The notes below the pieces were generated by a model. That model was not told the origin of the DNA, ran no database searches, and was given only the letters and a program-made list of their open reading frames with translations. Shown piece by piece: positions 1 to 10,410 of a DNA stretch of 64,000 bases. Each line of letters starts with the position of its first letter. The first letter of the stretch is position 1. Location: positions 186,001-250,000 of the forward strand of contig NZ_LR962863.1 in the NCBI RefSeq assembly GCF_900458895.1, given 5' to 3'. This DNA comes from Staphylococcus schleiferi. GTDB taxonomy: Bacteria > Bacillota > Bacilli > Staphylococcales > Staphylococcaceae. Made by a program: the position numbers and the translations under genes.

Positions 1-848
1 ATGATTGGGCTGAACATGTGCAGCGCATTAACAGCCGAGGTATGGAAATCAAAACTGAAAATGAAACGTATACCGTTGAAATTCCAGCCGTCTTGTCAAA
101 AGATGTGTCAGAAACTTATGATTTAATTATTATTTTAACGAAAGCGATGCAATCTGAGGCAATGTTGACACGTTTGAAAGAAGCGGGTGCCATTCATGAA
201 CAAACAGCTATCTTGAGTATGATGAATGGTTTAGGTCACGATGAGCGTTTGTCAAAATTTGTACCGATGTCACAAATCTATTTGGCAGTGACAATGTGGA
301 CAGCCGGATTACGTGGGCCGGGTCAATTATTATTAGAAGGTGAAGGTGCTATTGAGTTTTATCGAGCAAGTGGTGATTCAGATGAACAAACAGAAATCAT
401 TTTCAAAGCATTGGATGAGGCGGGCTTACACCCTCACATCAACGACAATGTTTTTGAAGCGATATGGTCAAAAGCTACTTTAAATAGTGTCTTGAACCCT
501 TTATGTACAATTTTAGATAAAACCATTTATGATTTCGGAAGCTATGATCATTCACGGAACATGATTGTACCGATTATCGATGAAATTGTGGCTGTCGCTA
601 AAGCACGAGGTGTCGAATTAGATAAAACAGCATTAATTCAAAAAATTGAAGGGGCTTATCCAAAAGAAAAACAAGGTTTACATTATCCATCTATGCATCA
701 AGACTATAAAAATGGTCGTCTGACAGAAATAGATTATTTAAATGGTCAAATTGCAAAATACGGAGAGGCGCTTCAAATTCCTACACCCGTCAATACAATG
801 TTGACACATCAAATTCATCAATTGGAAATGAAACATAACCAAGCATAA
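1..848 (+). CDS. 2-dehydropantoate 2-reductase family protein (5' end outside window)
   Basis: Ketopantoate reductases reduce 2-dehydropantoate to pantoate with NADPH for CoA synthesis. The reading frame is open from base 3 (first codons D-W-A-E-H-V-Q), so the start and the N-terminal Rossmann glycine loop lie upstream of the window. The C-terminal catalytic half is clear: the IWSKATLN lysine motif and the SMHQDYKNGRLTEIDYLNG helix, where S, D and E positions typical of the family are present. It converges on a second paralogue. The family assignment is firm; whether this copy is the biosynthetic PanE or a relative with another 2-oxoacid substrate cannot be decided here. Confidence 0.85.
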   Translation, partial: DWAEHVQRINSRGMEIKTENETYTVEIPAVLSKDVSETYDLIIILTKAMQSEAMLTRLKEAGAIHEQTAILSMMNGLGHDERLSKFVPMSQIYLAVTMWTAGLRGPGQLLLEGEGAIEFYRASGDSDEQTEIIFKALDEAGLHPHINDNVFEAIWSKATLNSVLNPLCTILDKTIYDFGSYDHSRNMIVPIIDEIVAVAKARGVELDKTALIQKIEGAYPKEKQGLHYPSMHQDYKNGRLTEIDYLNGQIAKYGEALQIPTPVNTMLTHQIHQLEMKHNQA

Positions 849-860
849 GTGTTTTATCAT

Positions 861-906
861 AAAAAGAGGGATTGAGCAGTTGTATTGCTGCTCAATCCTT
901 TTTTTA
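861..906. terminator. Bidirectional rho-independent terminator
   Basis: A 13-bp stem (AGGGATTGAGCAG pairing with CTGCTCAATCCTT) is flanked by an A-run on the left and a T-run on the right. It sits between two converging genes, so it can end both transcripts. Confidence 0.85.
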
Positions 907-924
907 ATGCATATTAAAGTGATG

Positions 925-1785
925 TTATCGTAATCTCGTTTGGTTTTGATGGGCTAATAAAGTATATGTTGTTTCAATATAAGGGATATGGAGGCCATAT
1001 TTTTGACCTTCACGATAGATAAAGCCTTGAATCGTTTCTACTTCAATGGGTTGTTCGCTCATTGTGTCGTAATACATACTTGTAGCTGTGTCATCATTAA
1101 AGATTTGATAAGCTGCCATCACGTCATCGATAAATGAATCTTCATATATAACGCCAGCTGCATTTGCGACTTGTAAGCCTTCATTTAAAAGATTGCGACA
1201 CAATTGTTCCATACGTGAGTCTTTTAATAAGCGTGCCGTATCACGACCTAAAGCGGTTAACGTGTTCATTCCAAGATTGAAGATGAGTTTAAACCAGATG
1301 GCTTTATCGATATCATCTTCTAAGATAAGAGATAACTGTGAATCTTGAATCTTTTCTGCGAATTGCTCTGTAAAAGCGTCACGGCGCAAATGAATTTTAT
1401 AATCTTTGAAGTGTTTAACGACGTTGTCTTGTTTGGCACCACTAATATAAACGACGGCTTGATAAGCATGGTACGCTTCTAATTTTGGAAGTAAACCACT
1501 GCCGTTTTGTGCAAGAATAACGCGTGATTCGGAATGCGTGATGTTTTTAAGATCATCTAAAATGTTATCTATTTGATGTGTTTTCACTGCGATAAAAACA
1601 ATATCATATACATCAGTGGCTTCTTTAAGGGCATGAACGTTGACTTGCTTCGTTTCAGATACTGCTTCGTCGACGTAAGTGACAGTTTTATTTTGTCTAC
1701 CGAATAAAGTGACATCTTGTGTGTCGAGGGCGGATGCAATGGCTGTACCCACTGCACCTGGGCCGATAATCGCTATTTTTGTCAT
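925..1785 (-). CDS. Ketopantoate reductase family protein (second paralogue)
   Basis: This 286-residue oxidoreductase has the N-terminal dinucleotide loop IIGPGAVGTAIASAL and the family lysine in AIWFKLIFNLGMN, with the C-terminal SMYYDTMSEQPIEVE helix. These match the ApbA/PanE fold: Rossmann domain (about 1-170), then an all-helical domain. The start is taken at the ATG at 1785 because AAAGG lies about ten bases upstream; an in-frame GTG six bases further up is less well spaced. It is divergent from the neighbouring paralogue in sequence, so it is unlikely to be a recent duplicate, and its exact 2-oxoacid substrate is unknown. Confidence 0.85.
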   Translation of the reverse strand: MTKIAIIGPGAVGTAIASALDTQDVTLFGRQNKTVTYVDEAVSETKQVNVHALKEATDVYDIVFIAVKTHQIDNILDDLKNITHSESRVILAQNGSGLLPKLEAYHAYQAVVYISGAKQDNVVKHFKDYKIHLRRDAFTEQFAEKIQDSQLSLILEDDIDKAIWFKLIFNLGMNTLTALGRDTARLLKDSRMEQLCRNLLNEGLQVANAAGVIYEDSFIDDVMAAYQIFNDDTATSMYYDTMSEQPIEVETIQGFIYREGQKYGLHIPYIETTYTLLAHQNQTRLR

Positions 1786-1966
1786 AATCACTCAACCTTT
1801 TCTGTTTAATACATACGTTGATTTTTATTACTATTAGGGTTATTACAAATTTAATGTATTATCTTTATATTTATTTGTAAAGTTGAAAGCTTTCGAATCT
1901 GTGGACATTTAAAATAAGAAAGACGTAAGATAAAAAAGCGTAATGAGTCATAAAGGAGTGAGTATT

Positions 1967-2749
1967 TTGGCACGATTAGAAATCAACTATCTTTCTGAAA
2001 CGATTGGGATGCATCAATCTTTAACGGTCATTTTACCTGATGACAAAAGCTACGTTCAACCCAATGTACAACCTAAACTATTACCGTCATTATTACTATT
2101 GCATGGCTTATCAAGTGATCACAGTGCTTACACGCGCTTTACAAGTATTGAACGCTATGCCAATGCGCATCAACTTGCAGTGATTATGCCCAATGCAGAC
2201 CATAGTTTTTACACTAACATGGTCTACGGACATAGTTATTATGATTATATTCTAGAAGTTTGGGATTACGTGCACCAAATTTTACCTTTGTCTAAAGCAC
2301 GAGAAGATAATTTTGTAGCAGGTCATTCAATGGGTGGCTATGGTACGATTAAATTCGCTTTGACAGCAGGTGAAAGATTTGCGAAAGCCGCGCCGCTCTC
2401 TGCTGCTGTCGATGTGAAAACACTTGCCCATTATACTTTCCCTGATTTCAAGCCTAAAGCGATTGCGGGTGAAGTCACAAAAGTTGAGGGGACACCTTTT
2501 GACCCTTACTATTTGGTAGACGAAGCGGTTAAAAAGCAAAAACAAATCCCTGAGTTTTTAATGATGTGTGGTACAGAAGATTTTCTTTATCAGAGTAACG
2601 TTGATTTTGTGCATTATTTACAACAAAAAGGTATCAGTTGTGACTTTAAAGACGGTACAGGTCGCCATGATTATGCTTACTGGGATAAGGCCATTCAAAC
2701 TGTGATAGAGACTTTTATGAAAGACCATCATACGCGTGAAACGAAATAA
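1967..2749 (+). CDS. Esterase, FrmB/tributyrin-esterase family
   Basis: This is a cytosolic alpha/beta hydrolase of about 260 residues. The nucleophile elbow is GHSMGGYG, the likely acid lies in CGTEDFLYQ and the histidine in GTGRHDYAYWD, which completes a Ser-Asp-His triad. The family (S-formylglutathione hydrolase-like, EstA) hydrolyses short-chain acyl esters. I place the start at TTG 1967 because AAAGGAG ends eight bases before it; the ATG at 1943 has no ribosome site. It stands alone between terminators. The true substrate is not evident. Confidence 0.8.
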   Translation: MARLEINYLSETIGMHQSLTVILPDDKSYVQPNVQPKLLPSLLLLHGLSSDHSAYTRFTSIERYANAHQLAVIMPNADHSFYTNMVYGHSYYDYILEVWDYVHQILPLSKAREDNFVAGHSMGGYGTIKFALTAGERFAKAAPLSAAVDVKTLAHYTFPDFKPKAIAGEVTKVEGTPFDPYYLVDEAVKKQKQIPEFLMMCGTEDFLYQSNVDFVHYLQQKGISCDFKDGTGRHDYAYWDKAIQTVIETFMKDHHTRETK

Positions 2750-2756
2750 CAAAAAG

Positions 2757-2806
2757 AAGCACCTCAAAAGATCATTTACAGAAGATTTTTTGAGGCGCTT
2801 TATTTT
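2757..2806. terminator. Rho-independent terminator
   Basis: GCACCTCAAAA pairs imperfectly with TTTTTTGAGGCGC and is followed by TTTATTTTTA. It lies between the converging esterase and DoxX genes. Confidence 0.7.
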
Positions 2807-2863
2807 TATATGAAGAGATGCATCACATTAACGCTTGTTCATGATGCATATGAGCTTATAAGA

Positions 2864-3394
2864 TTATTGCAGTGATTTTGTATGGTTCTGATGACTTTCA
2901 GGATAATAGTTAAAGAATCTGAAAAACTTCACGCTTAAAATTGATTTAATAAAGTAGTCTAAACCAATTTTACCGCTATTATAGCCACCCATGAAAATAA
3001 AAATACTAATCAAAATGTAAAGTGGGTTAACTGATACAGTGCCTGCGAATAAGAACATGAAATTGAGTATTAAACCAACAAATGCACCCACTGAAGTGAA
3101 TAAACCTAAGATTAATAATAAGCCTACAATGACTTCTAAGAGTGGGATGAGTACGTTAACTAAAGGTGTCATAGGTAAGACGACTGTTTTAAGAAACCAT
3201 GTATAAATCGGGTATTGAACACCTGCTTCAGACATGACTGGATGTTGTACGGCATTTTGTAGAAAGCCGCCTGCATTAAAACCACCACTCAACAATTTTC
3301 CGAGCCCCGCTTTGAACCAGCTAATTCCTAAATATAAACGAAGTAATAACAAAATTACACTCGCAATTTTACTTTGTTGTAGCCATTTAATCAT
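2864..3394 (-). CDS. DoxX family membrane protein
   Basis: A 176-residue protein with four hydrophobic segments, preceded by a short charged N-terminus and containing the family pattern LLLLRLYLGISWFKAGLGKL. DoxX proteins are small integral membrane proteins; some relatives sit in quinone or thiosulfate oxidation complexes, but for staphylococcal members the function is not established. A good GGGAGGT ribosome site precedes ATG 3394. It is monocistronic. A TTGTGA-N6-TCACAA dyad lies about 85 bases upstream and may tie it to redox or respiratory control. Confidence 0.75.
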   Translation of the reverse strand: MIKWLQQSKIASVILLLLRLYLGISWFKAGLGKLLSGGFNAGGFLQNAVQHPVMSEAGVQYPIYTWFLKTVVLPMTPLVNVLIPLLEVIVGLLLILGLFTSVGAFVGLILNFMFLFAGTVSVNPLYILISIFIFMGGYNSGKIGLDYFIKSILSVKFFRFFNYYPESHQNHTKSLQ

Positions 3395-3478
3395 AATAAA
3401 GACCTCCCAATAGATTTAGAGATACAAAATGATTCTAGTATAATATTTATATCTCCTTTTTAATTTAATTATACTCAG

Positions 3479-3496
3479 TTGTGAATCAAATCACAA
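3479..3496. promoter_or_regulatory. TTGTGA-N6-TCACAA dyad, Rex- or Crp/Fnr-type operator
   Basis: TTGTGAATCAAATCACAA has perfect 6-bp arms. It differs from the Rex consensus (TTGTGAA-N4-TTCACAA) at one position and fits the Crp/Fnr-family pattern TGTGA-N6-TCACA exactly. It lies upstream of a TATAAT-like box on the minus strand for the DoxX gene. Which regulator binds is inference. Confidence 0.5.
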
Positions 3497-3639
3497 CATT
3501 AAAATAGATTTGTTCACAAATCATTCAAAAACTAAATTTAAATATTTATCATTTTTGGTTTTTATTGAAAATATCTGTGGTACGACAAGAAGATAGAGTA
3601 GGAAGGCACATCAATTTAAATATAGGAAGAAAGACTAAC

Positions 3640-3686
3640 AAAGGCGTGAAGCGGAAATCTTTTCTCTTTTCCGTTCCACGCCTTTC
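3640..3686. terminator. Hairpin terminator for the GH1 gene
   Basis: AAAGGCGTGAAGCGGAA pairs with TTCCGTTCCACGCCTTT around a short loop. It is a strong symmetrical stem downstream of the minus-strand GH1 gene. The rest of 3395-3812 shows only AT-rich upstream sequence of doxX. Confidence 0.65.
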
Positions 3687-3812
3687 TAAATCTAAAATTA
3701 AGGGCATTTCTATACGATTCTTTTAAAATGATGAGTTTCTGCACTGTAGGCGCAAATACATAGAGGTTTAAAAGTATGGTGATTTATCAGTGCGCAACAG
3801 GGCTTTGTACCC

Positions 3813-5273
<1,461 letters not shown>

Positions 5274-5313
5274 TCATATAATAGACTAAAGCATATTGTT
5301 CAAAGTTATTATA

Positions 5314-5329
5314 ATTGTACCGGTACAAT
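5314..5329. promoter_or_regulatory. 16-bp perfect palindrome, putative GntR operator
   Basis: ATTGTACCGGTACAAT is perfectly self-complementary and lies in the short divergent region between the GH1 gene and the GntR regulator. GntR/UTRA proteins bind such sites, so this regulator probably controls both genes. The pairing is inferred from position only. Confidence 0.65.
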
Positions 5330-5400
5330 ATGTAAAGGTCGTTCTTATTTTTAGAAGCATGCTATAATAAATCGATGTCTATTGAAAAGAGGGATTCAGA

Positions 5401-6105
5401 TTGTTGAAGTATGAACAAATTGCACAACAAATCAATACATTAATTGAAAGTTCGAATTATCAGCCAGGTGATAAATTGCCGAGTGTGACGGCATTTAAAG
5501 ACATGTACGACGTAAGTAAAAGTACGGTTGTTAAAGCGTTGACCTTGCTCGAACAAGATGGACGTATTTATCAAGCGCAAGGCAGCGGTATTTTTGTAAG
5601 AAATTCTAAAAGTAGCGATTATATCAATGTGTTTAAAACGAATGGATTTTCAAGTCATTTAGCGGAACACCATATGACAAGTGACGTTATCAAATTAGAA
5701 TTAGTGACAGAGGTACCTAAGTCCGTGATGCAAGCACTTAAGTTAGGACCTGGGGAGCAGGTTTACTATTTGGAACGCGTGCGCTATATGAATGGCTTGA
5801 TATTGTGCATCGAATATTCTTACTTTAATAAGCGCATTGTAAAGTATTTAAATCAAGAGCTTGCAGAAAGTTCTATTTTCAATTATTTACAAAACGATTT
5901 ACAAATACGCCTTGGCTTTTCGGATATCTATTTCAATGTGGATCAACTCGATGAGAGGGAAGCGGATTTATTACAATTAAAAGCTGGCGCACCTTGTTTA
6001 CGTTATCATCAGACATTTTACACATCTACAGGCCAACCTTTTGATGTTTCTGATATTACCTTTCATTATCAACATGCCCATTTTTATATTCCAAGTAAAA
6101 AGTAA
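5401..6105 (+). CDS. GntR-family regulator (winged helix plus UTRA)
   Basis: A 234-residue repressor with an N-terminal winged helix (QIAQQINTLI, YDVSKSTVVKALTLLEQDG, about 1-70) and a C-terminal UTRA effector domain (about 90-230, ending PFDVSDITFHYQHAHFYI). UTRA regulators sense phosphorylated sugars; the divergent GH1 gene points to a phospho-beta-glucoside. The start is TTG, with AGAGGG seven bases upstream. Resembles BglR/TreR types; exact ligand unknown. Confidence 0.82.
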   Translation: MLKYEQIAQQINTLIESSNYQPGDKLPSVTAFKDMYDVSKSTVVKALTLLEQDGRIYQAQGSGIFVRNSKSSDYINVFKTNGFSSHLAEHHMTSDVIKLELVTEVPKSVMQALKLGPGEQVYYLERVRYMNGLILCIEYSYFNKRIVKYLNQELAESSIFNYLQNDLQIRLGFSDIYFNVDQLDEREADLLQLKAGAPCLRYHQTFYTSTGQPFDVSDITFHYQHAHFYIPSKK

Positions 6106-6210
6106 ATATGCGGGTTTAAAGTGAGTGGGTATTACGAAAATATGAACAACTGATAAAAGGATACGTCCAGGTTTTTCAATCAACGGAGAACAGTCTGAGT
6201 CATCATTGAT

Positions 6211-6229
6211 ATTGATAATTATTATCAAT
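6211..6229. promoter_or_regulatory. Fur box
   Basis: ATTGATAATTATTATCAAT is a perfect 9-1-9 inverted repeat closely matching the classical Fur box (GATAATGATTATCATTATC). It lies 54 bases before the ferredoxin-NADP reductase start. Iron repression of that gene is the inference. Confidence 0.8.
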
Positions 6230-6252
6230 TGTAGCATACTTAGTTTATATAA

Positions 6253-7317
<1,065 letters not shown>

Positions 7318-7381
7318 AGGATAGAGATTACGCGTGTGAAGTGTTACCTTAATGACAAGCTATTTTAAAGCGCTAATCCCC

Positions 7382-7431
7382 AAAAACAATTCTTGTGTGA
7401 TGATGTTTTTCTCACAAGAGTTGTTTTTTTA
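7382..7431 (+). terminator. Rho-independent terminator
   Basis: AACAATTCTTGTG pairs with CACAAGAGTTGTT and is followed by a run of seven T. It ends the FNR transcript. Confidence 0.8.
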
Positions 7432-7573
7432 TTTATTAAAACATAAGATGTAATATTTTTATTTATCTCGTAAAAAGGCGCTATGACAAGGCTCTGCCAA
7501 GAAACAATAAAAAAATTATAATAAGCGAAGTTCTTTTATTTGATTTATCTTTGGGGATGGTTTAAGCTTTAAT

Positions 7574-7589
7574 CAATCGTGCACGATTG
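7574..7589. promoter_or_regulatory. 16-bp perfect palindrome, putative MarR operator
   Basis: CAATCGTGCACGATTG is perfectly self-complementary and lies 17 bases upstream of the marR-type start codon, where it would block transcription. MarR proteins typically autoregulate through such sites. No second copy was found in the window by eye. Confidence 0.65.
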
Positions 7590-7606
7590 GAATAGGGGGA
7601 GATCAA

Positions 7607-8050
7607 TTGTCTAGTGAGGAGATGAAGCTAGCAAATCAACTGTGTTTTTCTGCTTATAACGTAAATCGATTATTTGGAAAATTTTATGAGCATCAGCTCA
7701 AACCGTTTAAATTAACGTTTTCTCAATACCTCGTTTTATTAACGTTGTGGGAAGATAATCCCCAAAATCTGCAATCTATAGGGAGAAGGTTAGATTTAGG
7801 GAGTAATACGTTAACACCCTTGTTGAAGCGTTTAGAAGCTACTGGATGGATAAAGAGAGAAAAGTCAGAAACAGATAAGCGACATTTGTTGGTGAGTTTG
7901 ACTGAAAAAGGGCACAGAGAGCAAGAAGCAATACATGAAGCAATTTCCGAGTGTATAGCCTCAAAATTTGATTTAGATGAATACTTAAAAGCAAAAGAAA
8001 CAATGGATAAACTAGAGGAAACTCTAAAAAATATTACAAAGGATGAATAA
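7607..8050 (+). CDS. MarR-family regulator, OhrR/MhqR type
   Basis: A 147-residue winged-helix protein: N-terminal dimerisation helix (about 1-40, with one cysteine in NQLCFSAYN), helix-turn-helix (LQSIGRRLDLGSNTLTPLLKRLEATGWIKR, about 58-90) and wing with DKRHLLVSLTEKG. The N-terminal Cys followed by the NVNRLF pattern resembles OhrR/SarZ-type thiol sensors (LCFALY). The start is TTG. Its stop is two bases before the next start, so it is cotranscribed with a flavin disulfide reductase. It may sense peroxide, electrophile or thiol stress. Confidence 0.82.
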   Translation: MSSEEMKLANQLCFSAYNVNRLFGKFYEHQLKPFKLTFSQYLVLLTLWEDNPQNLQSIGRRLDLGSNTLTPLLKRLEATGWIKREKSETDKRHLLVSLTEKGHREQEAIHEAISECIASKFDLDEYLKAKETMDKLEETLKNITKDE

Positions 8051-8052
8051 GA

Positions 8053-9399
8053 ATGAAAAAGTATGACGTAGTATACTTAGGTAGTGGTCACGCAGCATGG
8101 CACGGTGCAATTGCATTAAAACACGCAGGTAAATCTGTCGCAATTATTGAAAAAGATCGTATTGCGGGAACATGTACAAACTATGGTTGTAACGCAAAAA
8201 TCTTGTTAGAAAATCCATTTGAAGTATTAGAACAAGCGTCTCACTATCCAAACATTATTAATACAGAAAACTTAGAAGTAAACTGGGAAAATCTTATGAA
8301 TTATAAACATTCAGTGATTGACCCAATGGCAGGTACAATGAAAGCAATCCTTGAACAACAAGGTATTGATATTATCGAAGGTGCTGGTAAAATCGTTGAT
8401 GCACACACAGTTTCTGTTAATGGTGAAAACTACGAAGCTGAAAATATCGTTATTGCTACAGGTCAACATAGCAACGAATTAAACATTGAAGGTAAAGAAT
8501 TCACAAAAAATAGTAGAGACTTCTTATCACTTGAAAGCATGCCAAACAGCATTACTTTCATTGGTTTAGGTATTATTAGTATTGAGTTCGCTTCAATCGC
8601 AGTTAAAGCAGGTGTGGAAACACACATGATTCATGTGGATGATCAACCATTAAGAGGCTTCTACTCTGCACACGTTGAAAAATTAATGGACAAATTAAAA
8701 GAAGAAGGCGTTCATTTCCACATGAGCGAAAATGTAGTTGCTGTTAAAGAAAACGGTACAAACTACGATGTTGTGACACAATCAGGTTTAACAATCCAAT
8801 CTGACTACGTTTTAGATGCAACTGGACGTATGCCAAACGTTGAAGGTATTGGTTTAGAAGAAGTAGGTATTGAATACTCTAAATTCGGTGTAAAAGTTGA
8901 CGAATATCTACGTACAAATGTACCTAACATTTACGCAAGTGGTGACGTTATTGAAAAAATGATTCCAAAATTGACACCAACTGCGACATTCGAATCTAAT
9001 TACATCGCAGCACACATTTTAAAAATGAATGAAATGCCAATCCAATACCCTGCAATTCCATCTGTATTATATTCACTTCCAAGATTATCTAACATCGGTG
9101 TAGGTATCGAAGAAGCGAAAAATAACGACGAATACAAAGTGATCGACATTCCATTTGGTAAAAGAATGGTATTTGAATACAAAAATGAAACAGAAGCAGA
9201 AATGACAATCGTATTAGATAGCGAAAAACGCCTCGTTGGTGCGGCTATTTATGGTGACGACGCACCTGATTTGATCAACTTGCTTACATTCATTGTTAAC
9301 CAAAAACTGACTGCAAGAGACTTAAATCAAATGATTTTTGCATTCCCAGGTTCTTCAAGTGGTGTGTTAGATCAATTGAAATTAGCGATGATGCTTTAA
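8053..9399 (+). CDS. NAD(P)/FAD-dependent disulfide oxidoreductase (class I)
   Basis: A 448-residue flavoprotein of the dihydrolipoamide dehydrogenase/glutathione reductase family. Features in order: a degenerate FAD loop YLGSGHAAWHGA, the redox-active pair in GTCTNYGCNAK (CxxxxC), an NAD(P) loop GLGIISIEFASIA and the FAD-binding NIYASGDV. The C-terminal dimerisation domain lacks the usual HPT/E His-Glu pair; the corresponding region reads FAFPGSSSGV, so the substrate may not be a classical disulfide. It forms a tight operon with the MarR regulator, which suggests a role in thiol or electrophile stress. Confidence 0.8.
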   Translation: MKKYDVVYLGSGHAAWHGAIALKHAGKSVAIIEKDRIAGTCTNYGCNAKILLENPFEVLEQASHYPNIINTENLEVNWENLMNYKHSVIDPMAGTMKAILEQQGIDIIEGAGKIVDAHTVSVNGENYEAENIVIATGQHSNELNIEGKEFTKNSRDFLSLESMPNSITFIGLGIISIEFASIAVKAGVETHMIHVDDQPLRGFYSAHVEKLMDKLKEEGVHFHMSENVVAVKENGTNYDVVTQSGLTIQSDYVLDATGRMPNVEGIGLEEVGIEYSKFGVKVDEYLRTNVPNIYASGDVIEKMIPKLTPTATFESNYIAAHILKMNEMPIQYPAIPSVLYSLPRLSNIGVGIEEAKNNDEYKVIDIPFGKRMVFEYKNETEAEMTIVLDSEKRLVGAAIYGDDAPDLINLLTFIVNQKLTARDLNQMIFAFPGSSSGVLDQLKLAMML

Positions 9400-9540
9400 T
9401 TAAATGCATATAAAAATGACTGAAATTGCACGGATGAGACAACCGAAGAGAGAGAAAATGTTTCACGTGTGACATCTATCATTTGTTTATTAATTAAAGA
9501 TTATGAGTTATGAAAGACAGTGCGTGCACTCGCACTATCG

Positions 9541-9576
9541 CCCTAGATAAGGTAACGCCTTATCTAGGGTTTTTTA
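9541..9576 (+). terminator. Strong rho-independent terminator
   Basis: CCCTAGATAAGG and CCTTATCTAGGG form a perfect 12-bp stem around TAACG, followed by TTTTTT. It lies about 140 bases after the disulfide reductase gene. The remaining sequence to 9835 shows no convincing gene. Confidence 0.9.
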
Positions 9577-9835
9577 TATTCTTCAAAAGTGGCTGGGCAT
9601 TCGTTATGAGAACATGAGTCAGCAAGATTTGTTTGCTTTTGCTTTTCTTGTGCGTTGGATTGAGGCGTAATAATCAGTATGAGATTACATCAACCATCAT
9701 TGGACACTATATTTTGGAATGAGAACAAGATTCATATTATACGAAAAGTGTATTTAGATGCAATTTGGGTATAGGTGTTGTGTTATCAAATTTAACAGCG
9801 AGAACATGTTGCTTTACTTTCGTTATAATCCGATG

Positions 9836-9854
9836 TAGTATAATTATTATACTA
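9836..9854. promoter_or_regulatory. QsrR/YodB-type operator
   Basis: TAGTATAATTATTATACTA is a perfect 9-1-9 palindrome containing GTATA-N5-TATAC, the published recognition pattern of the quinone sensor QsrR of S. aureus. It precedes an Fe-S protein/dioxygenase operon of the kind QsrR controls. Binding is inferred. Confidence 0.65.
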
Positions 9855-9931
9855 GGTATTGAATGATATGACTGTCATTTATGAATTAATACAGGTATGT
9901 TGTTTTAAAACCCATGAATGGAGTGTTTGCA

Positions 9932-10372
9932 TTGGCGAAAAAGTATACCGGATCAGATATCAATGTCTATTTTGAGCCTAAACGATGTGTACATGCGACG
10001 GAGTGTGTTCGTGGATTAAGTCATGTGTTCGATGTCAATCAAAGACCGTGGATTAATCCGGATAACGATACTGCAGAACATATCGCTGAAGTGGTTGAGC
10101 GTTGTCCAAGCGGTGCGTTAACTTATGAGCTGGCTTCAAATGAGGTAGAATCACACGACGAAACGAGAGTCACTTATGGTGACAATGGAGAGATTTTCTT
10201 ATATGGAGATTTTTCTCTTGTTAAAGACGGGGAAGTCATGCATTTAAATAGAGCCATTTTAACAACAGATGAGACTAAAACGGATGATCCGCCTTTTTAT
10301 ACGAAGAGCTTTCAAGGACAATCGGATAAGTCTCGTTACTACAAATCAATTCAAGATGACAATGAGAAGTAA
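9932..10372 (+). CDS. Divergent (4Fe-4S) mono-cluster protein with a degenerate CDGSH-like tail
   Basis: About 146 residues. The first half matches the mono-cluster ferredoxin type (Fer4_19): cysteines in KRCVHATECV and ERCPSGAL. In homologues this is often followed by a CDGSH domain; here the matching tail reads RAILTTDETKTDDPPFYTKSF, in which the three Cys and the His ligands appear replaced. TTG 9932 is the preferred start, with TGGAG eight bases upstream. Its stop overlaps the ATG of a leader before the dioxygenase, so the two are one transcript. It is likely an electron carrier in electrophile detoxification, but the function is unproven. Confidence 0.7.
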   Translation: MAKKYTGSDINVYFEPKRCVHATECVRGLSHVFDVNQRPWINPDNDTAEHIAEVVERCPSGALTYELASNEVESHDETRVTYGDNGEIFLYGDFSLVKDGEVMHLNRAILTTDETKTDDPPFYTKSFQGQSDKSRYYKSIQDDNEK

Positions 10373-10410
10373 TGACAAAATACTGTGAACAGAAAAAGGA
10401 GGATAACAAA

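Noticed and set aside
9577..9835. Possible small genes between the terminator and the QsrR-like operator
   Set aside because: Only frames under about 25 codons without ribosome sites or recognisable similarity.
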